A stretch of 64,000 nucleotides of DNA from Leadbetterella sp. (GTDB lineage Bacteria > Bacteroidota > Bacteroidia > Cytophagales > Spirosomataceae). Below the pieces are notes generated by a model that saw nothing but the letters and a program-made list of their open reading frames with translations, was not told where the DNA came from and ran no database searches. Location: positions 124,001-188,000 of the forward strand of contig JAHBUH010000007.1 of the NCBI GenBank assembly GCA_019638185.1, written 5' to 3'. Position numbers and translations under genes: made by a program. Position 1 is the stretch's first letter, and every line of letters begins with the position of its first letter. This document shows positions 25,290 to 33,777 of this stretch, in pieces.

Positions 25290-26411
25290 TCAGCTCACGT
25301 ATTTCTGCAGGCATTCCAAAAAGCGCGCTGCCTGTGCTTTTTCCAGCGACAGCGCCGGCAGCAGCCGGATGATGTTACTACCCGCCACGCCGGTAAATAT
25401 CTTATCGTCTTCCAGCAGTTTTTTCCGGATAGTACCCACGGGCCCGTCCAGCTCTATGCCGATCATGAGTCCCCGGCCCCGTACTTCGCGAATGCCCGAA
25501 AAGCCTTTGAGCTCATGGATGAGGTAAGCCCCCACCTGTGCGGCATTTTCTGTCAGGCGCTCTTCCTTCATGACATCCAGCACGGCGATACCCGCGGCAC
25601 AGGCCAGGTGATTCCCACCGAAAGTGGTACCTAAAAGGCCGTGTTTAGCCTGGAATTTAGGGGCAATGAGGATGCCGCCAATGGGAAAGCCGTTACCCAT
25701 GCCTTTGGCCATGGAAATGATATCGGGCCGGATGCCGTAGTGCTGAAACGAAAAGAACTCCCCGCTGCGGCCGTACCCACACTGCACGGAGTCATGGATC
25801 ATCACGGCCCCGCTGGCATCACAGGCCTCCCGGATGGCTTTCAGGAAGGCCTCAGTGGCCACCTGGATCCCGCCTACGCCCTGGATACCTTCCACAATCA
25901 CCGCGCAGGTTTCCTCATCTACAGCGGCCTTCAGCGCCTCCACATCGTTAAACGGTACAAATTCCACATGGCCTGCAAAGTTCAGCGGCGCTTTAATAGC
26001 CGGGTTATCGGTGACGGCCACGGCCGCGGATGTACGCCCGTGAAAGGCTTTGGTAAAGGCTACTATTTTGGTGCGACCGGTATGGAAAGAAGCCAGTTTC
26101 AGGGCGTTTTCATTGGCCTCGGCGCCAGAGTTCACCAGGAAAAGGCTGTACTCATCCAGGCCGGAGAGTGCACCCAGCTTAGCCGCCAGCTCCTGCTGGA
26201 GGGGTATCTCCACGGAGTTAGAGTAGAAAGCCAGCTTAGCCAGCTGATCGCTGATTTTCTGCACATAATGCGGATGCGAGTGGCCTATGGAGATCACGGC
26301 ATGGCCGCCGTAGAGGTCCAGGTATTCGGTACCCTGGCTGTCCCAGATTTTACTTCCCAGCGCCTTTACCGGTTCGATGGCATTGATGGGATATACGTCA
26401 AATAGTTTCAT
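25290..26411 (-). CDS. argD: Acetylornithine/succinylornithine aminotransferase
   Basis: A 373-residue class III aminotransferase of arginine synthesis. The PLP lysine lies in SMAKGMGNGFPIGG; GGHAVISIGHSHP and NSGAEANENALKLA are further family segments. The usual DE(I/V)Q at the cofactor Asp is HDSVQ here, with Ser in place of Glu. Bacteroides fragilis is known to make arginine through N-succinyl intermediates, so the acyl group here is open. It begins 2 bases after the stop of argC, so the two are co-transcribed. Confidence 0.93.
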   Translation of the reverse strand: MKLFDVYPINAIEPVKALGSKIWDSQGTEYLDLYGGHAVISIGHSHPHYVQKISDQLAKLAFYSNSVEIPLQQELAAKLGALSGLDEYSLFLVNSGAEANENALKLASFHTGRTKIVAFTKAFHGRTSAAVAVTDNPAIKAPLNFAGHVEFVPFNDVEALKAAVDEETCAVIVEGIQGVGGIQVATEAFLKAIREACDASGAVMIHDSVQCGYGRSGEFFSFQHYGIRPDIISMAKGMGNGFPIGGILIAPKFQAKHGLLGTTFGGNHLACAAGIAVLDVMKEERLTENAAQVGAYLIHELKGFSGIREVRGRGLMIGIELDGPVGTIRKKLLEDDKIFTGVAGSNIIRLLPALSLEKAQAARFLECLQKYVS

Positions 26412-26413
26412 TG

Positions 26414-27379
26414 TCAGAAGGAAATGGTTTTAAGATGAAGACCTGTTATTTCGTCCAGCCCGAACATGAGGTTCATGTTCTGCACGGCCTGTCCCGATGC
26501 CCCTTTCAGCAGGTTATCGGTAATAGAGGTGATGAGCAGCTTTTTGCCCTGTTTTTGCAATTCCAGGATACATTTATTGGAATTGACCACCTGTTTCACA
26601 TCAATGGGCCGTCGGGAAATATGGGTGAACGGGTGAGCGGCATAGTACGTTTCAAAAAGCGTCAGGGCTTCTTCCAGGCTGCCTTCAAAGTTCAGGTACA
26701 CGTTAGCCATAATGCCCCGGGGGAAATTACCCCGGTACGGCAGGAAATTGATATCTTCCGAAAAGCCGTTCTGCAGCTGGTTCAGGCTTTGCCGGATCTC
26801 GGCCAGGTGCTGGTGAGTGAAGGCTTTGTAAATGGACACGTTGTTATTACGCCACGAGAAATGGGTGGAAGGGCTGAGGGCCTGCCCGGCGCCGGTAGAG
26901 CCGGTGATGGCTGACACGTGCACTTCCTCCAGCAGACCGGCCTGGGCCAGGGGCAGCAGAGCCAGCTGTATAGTGGTGGCAAAACACCCGGGGTTCGCTA
27001 TTTTATCTGCCGACCGGATCTTTTCGCGGTTCAGCTCGGGCAGGCCATAAATAAACCCGCCGGACTCATCGCGGTAGTCGGTGCTGAGGTCAATGATCTT
27101 CAGGGAAGCCGGTACGGGGTTTTGTTCCAGGAATTTCCGGGACTGCCCGTGACCGGAGCACAGGAAGATGACGTCTGCCTTCTCAAAGGGCAGCTCGGAG
27201 GTAAAGACCAGGTCGGTGTCGCCCAGAAGGTCCGTATGGGTCTCGTACACGGGCTTACCCGCCTGGCTTTGGGAGTTGGCAAAAACAATTTCCACCCCGG
27301 GATGATGAATAAGAATCCGCAGAAGCTCGCCACCGGTGTACCCGGCCGCTCCTATGATTCCAACTTTTATGGAACTCAT
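26414..27379 (-). CDS. argC: N-acyl-gamma-glutamyl-phosphate reductase
   Basis: The NADPH-dependent reductase of arginine synthesis, 321 residues from the ATG at 27379. That start puts the Rossmann motif KVGIIGAAGYTGGELLRIL at residue 4, as normal; the in-frame extension to 27496 is rejected because its first codon lies in the predicted -7 box. The catalytic Cys is in ANPGCFATTIQLAL, and THFSWRNNNVSIYKAFTHQH is typical. It is first in an argC-argD unit with 2 bases between the genes. A leader of about 110 bases separates promoter and start codon. Confidence 0.94.
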   Translation of the reverse strand: MSSIKVGIIGAAGYTGGELLRILIHHPGVEIVFANSQSQAGKPVYETHTDLLGDTDLVFTSELPFEKADVIFLCSGHGQSRKFLEQNPVPASLKIIDLSTDYRDESGGFIYGLPELNREKIRSADKIANPGCFATTIQLALLPLAQAGLLEEVHVSAITGSTGAGQALSPSTHFSWRNNNVSIYKAFTHQHLAEIRQSLNQLQNGFSEDINFLPYRGNFPRGIMANVYLNFEGSLEEALTLFETYYAAHPFTHISRRPIDVKQVVNSNKCILELQKQGKKLLITSITDNLLKGASGQAVQNMNLMFGLDEITGLHLKTISF

Positions 27380-27495
27380 GAAATATAAATTAACAGATGA
27401 AACAAAAGAGAGACGTGCAGGGCCTATCGTCGGTGCCCGGCTCGGGGAGTTCGTATGTAGCTGATAAGGCTCAAATTCTGAACAGAAGTTTGACA

Positions 27496-27503
27496 CAAAT
27501 GTA
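27496..27503 (-). promoter_or_regulatory. -7 promoter box for argC-argD
   Basis: The minus strand reads TACATTTG, a perfect TAnnTTTG match. The resulting leader of about 110 bases contains a small GGGC/GCCC hairpin; I recognise no riboswitch in it. Confidence 0.45.
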
Positions 27504-27633
27504 GGAATTAAAATCAGAAATTATACGGCCCACCGAATTTTATTTTGGGGCGGTTCCGATAAAATAAAGCCGCCCCTTTCCGCTACTTCATCATTTTCCT
27601 TGTATTTTTACGGGTCTATAAATCGGAATAAAT

Positions 27634-28452
27634 ATGACTTTAGCCCAGATAGTGTGGGACGTTTCGCCCACTATCATTAAAATCGGAAGTTTTGAGATCC
27701 GCTGGTATGGTTTGCTTTTTGCCCTGGGATTTGTGATCGGTTACCAGATCATAGCCTGGGCGTTTAAGATTGAGAAGAAAGACAGCAAAGACCTGGATGC
27801 CCTGCTGCTGACCATGATCCTGTCTATTGTACTGGGAGCGCGGATAGGGCATTACGTATTTTATGAAGGCAATCATTTTTTTGACCACCCGGGTGCTTTC
27901 ATCTACGATATGCTGATGCCGCCGTATGCCGGCCTGGCCAGCCACGGTGCGGCTTTCGGGGTGCTGATCGGCCTGTTTCTTTTCCGGCGTAAGCACCCGC
28001 AGTACAGCTATCTCTGGCTGACCGACCGGCTGGTGATCGTATCGGCGCTGGGCGGGGCGTTTATCCGTTTCGGTAATTTCATGAATTCAGAGATCGTAGG
28101 AAAGCCTACTGACGGCCCTTTCGGCGTGATCTTTAAGCAGAATTTTGAGTTCACCCAGGTGCCCCGGCATCCTTCCCAGCTGTATGAGTCCATCTCCTGC
28201 CTGGTGATTTTTATTATCCTGATCCTGCTGTATAACCGCTGGCGGGATAAAACGCCTCAGGGCTCACTCACCGGGATATTTTTTATCTGGATTTTCGGGC
28301 TGCGGTTCTTTTATGAGTTTACGAAAGAGAACCAGGTGGCTTTTGAAGAGACCATGAAGCTGAATATGGGACAGATCCTGAGCATCCCGGCCGTGCTGAT
28401 CGGGCTGTATTTCCTGGTGCGGTCGTTCCGGAATGCGCCTAAACCGGAATAA
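27634..28452 (+). CDS. lgt: Prolipoprotein diacylglyceryl transferase
   Basis: A 272-residue inner-membrane enzyme that moves a diacylglyceryl group from phosphatidylglycerol to the lipobox Cys of prolipoproteins. The Lgt signature GGAFIRFGNFMNSEIVGKPTD region (about residues 145-165) and the RHPSQLYES segment are intact, with about seven membrane segments. The window encodes several lipoproteins that would be its substrates. A near-consensus -7 box (TATTTTTA) lies about 22 bases upstream of the ATG. It is 17 bases upstream of an aldo/keto reductase gene. Confidence 0.96.
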   Translation: MTLAQIVWDVSPTIIKIGSFEIRWYGLLFALGFVIGYQIIAWAFKIEKKDSKDLDALLLTMILSIVLGARIGHYVFYEGNHFFDHPGAFIYDMLMPPYAGLASHGAAFGVLIGLFLFRRKHPQYSYLWLTDRLVIVSALGGAFIRFGNFMNSEIVGKPTDGPFGVIFKQNFEFTQVPRHPSQLYESISCLVIFIILILLYNRWRDKTPQGSLTGIFFIWIFGLRFFYEFTKENQVAFEETMKLNMGQILSIPAVLIGLYFLVRSFRNAPKPE

Positions 28453-28469
28453 CAGGCCATGTTTCTGAC

Positions 28470-29426
28470 ATGACACAAAAGATAAAACTGGGTTTCGGGG
28501 CATGGCAGTTGGGTGGAGAGTGCACTTTCGGCGGCCGGCAGACCGGCTGGGGAAAGCTGGATGAAGCCGAAGCCCGGCAGACCCTCCTGGAAGCCCTGGA
28601 ACGGGGCATCACTTTTTTTGATACCGCGCCGGGTTACGGAAAAGGCCGGTCAGAGCTGCTGCTCGGAAGCGTATTCTCAGCCGTGAAGCCTCCCGGCCTG
28701 CAGGTGTGCACCAAGTACGGAAGCTACGAAAATGCCGCCGGAGAAGCCTATCTCGATTTTTCAGCCGACACCCTGCGGCGTTCGGTAGAAGAAAGCCTGG
28801 GACGGCTGCGGCTGGACCGGCTGGACACCCTGCTAATGCACGGCCCGGCAGATGATTTTGATTACGGCGTATTAGACATCGCTCCTTTTGAAAACCTGAA
28901 AAGCCAGGGGGTGATCCGCCATTATGGCGTGAGTGTAAGAAGCCTGAAAGGGGCGGAAAATGTCCTGAATGTAGGCTTTGGTGATACTATAGAAGCCATT
29001 TTCAATGTACTGGACCGGCGGGCGGAAGAACGGGTTTTTACTCATCCGGCTTTTTCGCGTTATCGGTTTATTGGCCGGGTTCCGCTGGCATCGGGCTTCC
29101 TTTCGGAAAGATTCCTGGAAAACCCCGGGCTGCGCTTCGGCGAAACGGATATCCGTTCAGCGGTGAGCCCTGCTGACCGGAGCTGGTATGAAACGGCGGT
29201 GCAGAAGCTCTGTTTCCTGGAGGAGCTGCCCGGCGGGATCAGCACTTCGGCCCTTCGGTATGTGCTGCATCACCCGGCCACGGATTTTGTGATCCCGGGC
29301 ATGCGAAACCGGGCTCAGCTGAGAAACAATCTCATGGCCCTGGAGCTCGGGCCCCTGAGTGAAGAGCTTCAAACACGGATAAAGGAGGCGCTGCCTCTTA
29401 CTAATCCCAACTGGATAAAACATTAA
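28470..29426 (+). CDS. Aldo/keto reductase
   Basis: A 318-residue AKR-family TIM barrel. Active-site residues are visible in FFDTAPGYGKGRSELLLG (Asp and Tyr), CTKYGS (Lys) and LLMHGP (His). The AKR group containing L-galactose and pyridoxal dehydrogenases has this N-terminal FGAWQLGG style, but the substrate is open. It sits between lgt (17-base gap) and proA (7-base gap), probably as one transcript. No link to proline synthesis is evident. Confidence 0.9.
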   Translation: MTQKIKLGFGAWQLGGECTFGGRQTGWGKLDEAEARQTLLEALERGITFFDTAPGYGKGRSELLLGSVFSAVKPPGLQVCTKYGSYENAAGEAYLDFSADTLRRSVEESLGRLRLDRLDTLLMHGPADDFDYGVLDIAPFENLKSQGVIRHYGVSVRSLKGAENVLNVGFGDTIEAIFNVLDRRAEERVFTHPAFSRYRFIGRVPLASGFLSERFLENPGLRFGETDIRSAVSPADRSWYETAVQKLCFLEELPGGISTSALRYVLHHPATDFVIPGMRNRAQLRNNLMALELGPLSEELQTRIKEALPLTNPNWIKH

Positions 29427-29433
29427 ACCTCTT

Positions 29434-30681
29434 ATGGAAAGCATACTTCCCGAATTACAGAAAACCAGCAGGGAGGCGGCTAAGCTCCGGCGGGCGCCCC
29501 ATTCCCAGAGAGCCGGGGTGCTGACCCACCTGGCAGGCCTGCTTACGGAAAACGTGGCCCTTATCCTGGCGGAAAACCGGAAAGACCTGGAGCGGATGGA
29601 CCGGGAAGATCCCAAATACGACCGCCTGCTGCTCAATGAAGCCCGGATCCATGCGCTGGCGGACTCGCTGCGGGAAGTCAGCCGGCTGGAAGACCCGGCC
29701 GGGAAGGTGCTGCTGGAAAAAACCCTGCCTAACGGCCTCCTCCTGAAAAAGGTGACTACACCTATGGGGGTGGTGGGGACTATTTTTGAGTCGCGCCCAA
29801 ACGTGACCATCGATGTGGCGGCCCTCTGCCTTCTCTCTGGAAATGCCGCCGTGCTGAAGGGCGGAAAGGAAGCCGACTATTCTAACCGGGCCTTCGTGCA
29901 ACTGATCCACCGGGCCCTCCGGGAAAACGGGCTGCCGGAAGAGGTGGTGCTGCTTCTGCCTACCGACCGGAAATTTATGACCGAGCTGCTGCAGGCCGAC
30001 CGATACGTAGACCTCATCATTCCGAGGGGCTCCCAGGGCCTGATCAGCTTTGTTCGGGAAAATTCCCGGATACCCACCATCGAAACCGGCGCCGGGGTAT
30101 GTCATGTGTATGTAGAAAAGACGGCAGACCTGGCTATGGCGGCGGAGATCATCGTGAATGCCAAGGCTTCGCGGCCGTCGGTGTGTAATTCCCTGGACTG
30201 CGTGATCCTGGATGCCGCCGTGGCTCCGGAGCTGATCCCCGGGCTGAAAGCCGGCTTTGAAAAATATGCCATTGAGGTTTTTGCCGATGAGGCCTCCCTC
30301 CCCTACTTCCGGGAGGCGGATTTCCGGGTGCAGCCGGCACGCGCCGAGGATTTTGGCAAGGAATGGCTGGACTTTAAGTTATCCGTAAAAACGGTAAACA
30401 GCCCGGATGAAGCCCTGGATCATATCCGCGAATACTCCTCCCGGCACTCCGAGGCCATCGTTACCCGTGATCCGGAACTGGCTCAGCGTTTCCTGGAGGA
30501 AGTGGATGCTGCCGCCGTATATCACAATGCCTCCACCCGTTTTACCGATGGCGGGGAGTTTGGCCTGGGTGCTGAGATCGGCATTTCCACCCAGAAGCTG
30601 CATGCCCGTGGGCCCTTTGCCCTGGAAAAGCTGGTGACGGAGAAGTGGGTGGTCACAGGTGACGGACAGGTACGGTGGTGA
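29434..30681 (+). CDS. proA: Gamma-glutamyl phosphate reductase
   Basis: The second enzyme of proline synthesis, 415 residues. It has the aldehyde-dehydrogenase-like fold with ESRPNVTIDVAALCLLSGNA, LIIPRGSQGLI, ETGAGVCHVYV, and the catalytic Cys in RPSVCNSLDC, plus DGGEFGLGAEIGIST near the end. No proB is adjacent, although proB-proA is a frequent order. It is 7 bases downstream of the aldo/keto reductase gene and convergent with the large type IX secreted protein (stops 8 bases apart). Confidence 0.96.
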   Translation: MESILPELQKTSREAAKLRRAPHSQRAGVLTHLAGLLTENVALILAENRKDLERMDREDPKYDRLLLNEARIHALADSLREVSRLEDPAGKVLLEKTLPNGLLLKKVTTPMGVVGTIFESRPNVTIDVAALCLLSGNAAVLKGGKEADYSNRAFVQLIHRALRENGLPEEVVLLLPTDRKFMTELLQADRYVDLIIPRGSQGLISFVRENSRIPTIETGAGVCHVYVEKTADLAMAAEIIVNAKASRPSVCNSLDCVILDAAVAPELIPGLKAGFEKYAIEVFADEASLPYFREADFRVQPARAEDFGKEWLDFKLSVKTVNSPDEALDHIREYSSRHSEAIVTRDPELAQRFLEEVDAAAVYHNASTRFTDGGEFGLGAEIGISTQKLHARGPFALEKLVTEKWVVTGDGQVRW

Positions 30682-30689
30682 GGGGCGTT

Positions 30690-33600
30690 TTAACTTTTCA
30701 CTACCCTAAACGTCCTGCTTGCCCCCTCCGTCCGCACATTAATCAGGTAAATTCCACTCTTCAGGCCCGACAGGTCCAGTTTTTGCGGCAGCGCTGATTC
30801 TTTTTCCGAAAGTATTTTCCCATCTGTGCTGAAGACAGTGATTTTATATTTTGCCGGGCTTTCCGCTGTGCTGCTGATGTTCAGATGATCCTGCACGGGA
30901 TTGGGGTAAAAACTGAAGTTCAGTGGGAGGTTTTCGGCGGGAAGGAGGATTTCTTCCGGAGTTTTATTGGTCAACCGGTATAACTGGGTGATATCCTTTT
31001 CATCTTTTGCCCAAAAGTAGAGGTTGTTTTTGAATTCAAAAAAGTTTCTTTCCGGCTGCGTAGGGTACAAAGGAGCTACTTTTAAACGGGTTTCCAGCGT
31101 CATTAAAGTTCCTTCCGGGTCACTTTTCCAGATCCCTTCCTCAGTACCTATAAATAATTTCTCATCAAAAATCCGGAAATATTCCCCTTCTCCAAACAGC
31201 ACGTTAACCTGCTTTGACCGGGCATTTACGCTGATGATGTGCCTTATGTCACTTCCTAAAGCTGCAAAATACCCCACGTCTTTGGTTTCACCCAGGTACC
31301 TGAATTCCCAATAATTCTTCAGTACGGCGGAATCCGGCTTGATTACCTTGTCTTCGGCCGGCCACCACAGTTGCCAGGAATGATCTGAATTATGGAAGAT
31401 GGCAGGTTCAGAAAAAGAATCCCTGCTATGGAATACGCGTTCATCCAGCCCGAACCTCATCCGTACATCCTTTCCGTCAAATTCCCATACTTCGGTTTCT
31501 CTGCTTATCTCATCATAACGGGTCAGGTAAACTTTACCGTTTCTGGTGCCGGAACGCAACAGGAAGCGCTCGGTGGCAATTTTATAAAAACTCCCCGTGT
31601 TAAAATCTACCCGGACCAGCTCGCCGTCTGATAACATGGCGAAGTGACGGTCATTCAATTTAAACACCCTCACCAGAGACCAGGAGTTAGCCTTCATTTT
31701 GTGTCTTACGATATTTCCGGAAGCCAGTTCTATTTTTCCGAATTCCCGAAAGGTAAAGAACACCGCTTCATCGTCCCCTATTTTTTCGGCCCGGAGTGAG
31801 GCGTCCGGCCCGATTATCGTTTCCGAATTACCATTTTCATCTATTTTTATCAGGGTACCTGCTGCCAGCGTATAGAAACTGTCCGGGCCATAAAAGTTTC
31901 CGCCGTAAGTTTCCACCCCCGTATTTTTCAGGGTGCCACTGCCCGGATGGAAATGATAGACCCGGGCTCCACTTCCTTTTAAGAGGAAGGTCTTGTTCGC
32001 AAAATTGCAGATCAGTTCCATTCCGGAGGTGATGCCGGGAAGGGTCAGATCAAAATAATCTTCAAAGTCAGTGATCACATATTTTCCTTCGTTCAGATCG
32101 ATGAGCACAAACTCGCCTGTAGAAGCTTTGGCAGCAAAGGCCCATATAAGATAAGGAGAATTAAAAGAGAAGACTTTTAACGTTTGGTCCGTAGAACTGT
32201 CAAAAGTATAATAATCCCCGCCGGTGGTTCCGTCAAGCCGTAACCCGTGCGCATAAATGAGGTGTTTATTATGAACCCCGATGCCGGTCCAGGAAACCGA
32301 GGCTAATCGGAGGTAGCTGTTTCGTATAGGATCCGGCACGGCACGAAGTTCTTCTCCGTCATAGGTATACGTTTTGAAATGGAAGCCGTCCGGGATAATT
32401 AACTTGCCCGGCGTAGCAAAGTAGCTTCTAAGGGCATCTACCTCATAAAATACGGAGTCACGGATCACCTGCATGAGGGGGTGGTTATGATCTTCCTTAA
32501 TTATCTTCTGCGGGTACGAGAAATTCAGGTGTAAGGTGTCATTTACAGTCACCACCCGCTTTTGCAATGTGTTTTTCCCCTTCTCAGGCGCGAGTTTAAA
32601 ATCGCGCGGATCACAGGAAATACTCAGGTAGTCTTCCGTGTCCGTGACCGCCACTACCTTCTCCCCGGAAGCTATTAATTGCAAACCATAGGGAGGGTAG
32701 TAAAACTGAAGCGCTTTAACGGCTTCTTCCGGGAGGGATAGAGTGGTCACCTGGCGTGTCCCGGGGTTTACCGCCACCAGCTTCATGCTGACCTGCGTAC
32801 TGGTGAACTTTGAATCCCCTACCCAGAAATAAATGTGTTTATTGAAATAAAGTATATTGGAATAAGGGATGGCCGTGCCGGGGCCATTCAGACTTCCACC
32901 GCTGACGTAGTAGTTGTAATCTCTTAATTCGATATCCATCACAGGATCTTTATTCCCCTCTTCCGATACCCGGTACAGTTTATAAAGCACGCCCGGTTGC
33001 CCGGAAAAATCCCGCGCAAAACTCTCCAGCAAATACATTTCCCCCAATTCCCCTTCAAAAAACCGGAGAAAGGCCAGGGCCCGGTCAGAACTTATACTTA
33101 TTTCCTTACCGCTGGGTTTATGGTACAAAAAAGCCTTTTCGAAACCCGAATGGCGGTAAAAAACATAATAATCGGCGAACTCCTGGCCTGACAGCCCCAC
33201 CTCGATATTTTTAGTGAAGTAAAAATTATTCCGGTCATCCCAAAAGCCTTTTACCGTTCCTCCCGCCTTGTTTTTCATTTGAATAATCCTGTTTCTCAAT
33301 GAGCCGCCGCTATCTGCAGGATCATATTTCGCGATTTCTTCCGTATAAATCCCCGATTCATCAAAGGAGATCCTGACCCAGAGATTATCCCTGACGATGT
33401 AGTAGACGTCATTGATTTTGCTTAACTGAGAACTGTTTGGAAAAGAGAAGCGGTTAATGATTTCTCCGGTCTGTGTATCTACTTCGTTTATAATGACTTC
33501 GGGAAAATCTAAAAAAGCGTAAAACAGCCTCCCGTGTGAGATCAGGGAAACATAGTTTATATTTTTATCCAGGGAGCTTACCAGCCGGGTGGTTTCAAAA

Positions 33601-33773
33601 GTCTCCAGGTTTAGCCGGGTCAGGAAATGTGTATTCAGATAGAAAAACTCCGCCCCTATCCTGCCTACCGGCTCCAGGTAAGCGGTCTCAGCAGCCCTGC
33701 CGGAAATGTCAGTGATTTTTTTCTGACCGGCCGCCGTCGTGGAAATGAAAAGCAGAAGAAGGAGCTTTCTCAT
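30690..33773 (-). CDS. Large type IX-secreted protein, paralogue 1
   Basis: A 1027-residue exported protein from the ATG at 33773 (signal peptide MRKLLLLLFISTTAAGQ). An in-frame 54-base extension upstream overlaps the preceding gene and is rejected. The body consists of irregular beta repeats that read like propeller blades (ending in aromatic-rich strands such as FKNNLYFWAKDEKD), including one degenerate ELWxxDGT-like copy near EEGIWKSDPEGT. The last about 80 residues are a type A sorting domain for the type IX system: FSFYPNPVQDHLNISS, then LSGLKSGIYLINVR. It lies 4 bases downstream of its paralogue and convergent with proA. Binding or structural role is unknown. Confidence 0.85.
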   Translation of the reverse strand: MRKLLLLLFISTTAAGQKKITDISGRAAETAYLEPVGRIGAEFFYLNTHFLTRLNLETFETTRLVSSLDKNINYVSLISHGRLFYAFLDFPEVIINEVDTQTGEIINRFSFPNSSQLSKINDVYYIVRDNLWVRISFDESGIYTEEIAKYDPADSGGSLRNRIIQMKNKAGGTVKGFWDDRNNFYFTKNIEVGLSGQEFADYYVFYRHSGFEKAFLYHKPSGKEISISSDRALAFLRFFEGELGEMYLLESFARDFSGQPGVLYKLYRVSEEGNKDPVMDIELRDYNYYVSGGSLNGPGTAIPYSNILYFNKHIYFWVGDSKFTSTQVSMKLVAVNPGTRQVTTLSLPEEAVKALQFYYPPYGLQLIASGEKVVAVTDTEDYLSISCDPRDFKLAPEKGKNTLQKRVVTVNDTLHLNFSYPQKIIKEDHNHPLMQVIRDSVFYEVDALRSYFATPGKLIIPDGFHFKTYTYDGEELRAVPDPIRNSYLRLASVSWTGIGVHNKHLIYAHGLRLDGTTGGDYYTFDSSTDQTLKVFSFNSPYLIWAFAAKASTGEFVLIDLNEGKYVITDFEDYFDLTLPGITSGMELICNFANKTFLLKGSGARVYHFHPGSGTLKNTGVETYGGNFYGPDSFYTLAAGTLIKIDENGNSETIIGPDASLRAEKIGDDEAVFFTFREFGKIELASGNIVRHKMKANSWSLVRVFKLNDRHFAMLSDGELVRVDFNTGSFYKIATERFLLRSGTRNGKVYLTRYDEISRETEVWEFDGKDVRMRFGLDERVFHSRDSFSEPAIFHNSDHSWQLWWPAEDKVIKPDSAVLKNYWEFRYLGETKDVGYFAALGSDIRHIISVNARSKQVNVLFGEGEYFRIFDEKLFIGTEEGIWKSDPEGTLMTLETRLKVAPLYPTQPERNFFEFKNNLYFWAKDEKDITQLYRLTNKTPEEILLPAENLPLNFSFYPNPVQDHLNISSTAESPAKYKITVFSTDGKILSEKESALPQKLDLSGLKSGIYLINVRTEGASRTFRVVKS

Positions 33774-33777
33774 TCCC

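Noticed and set aside
27380-27490. Possible riboswitch in the argC leader
   Set aside because: The leader of about 110 bases has only one small hairpin and none of the conserved cores of known riboswitches.
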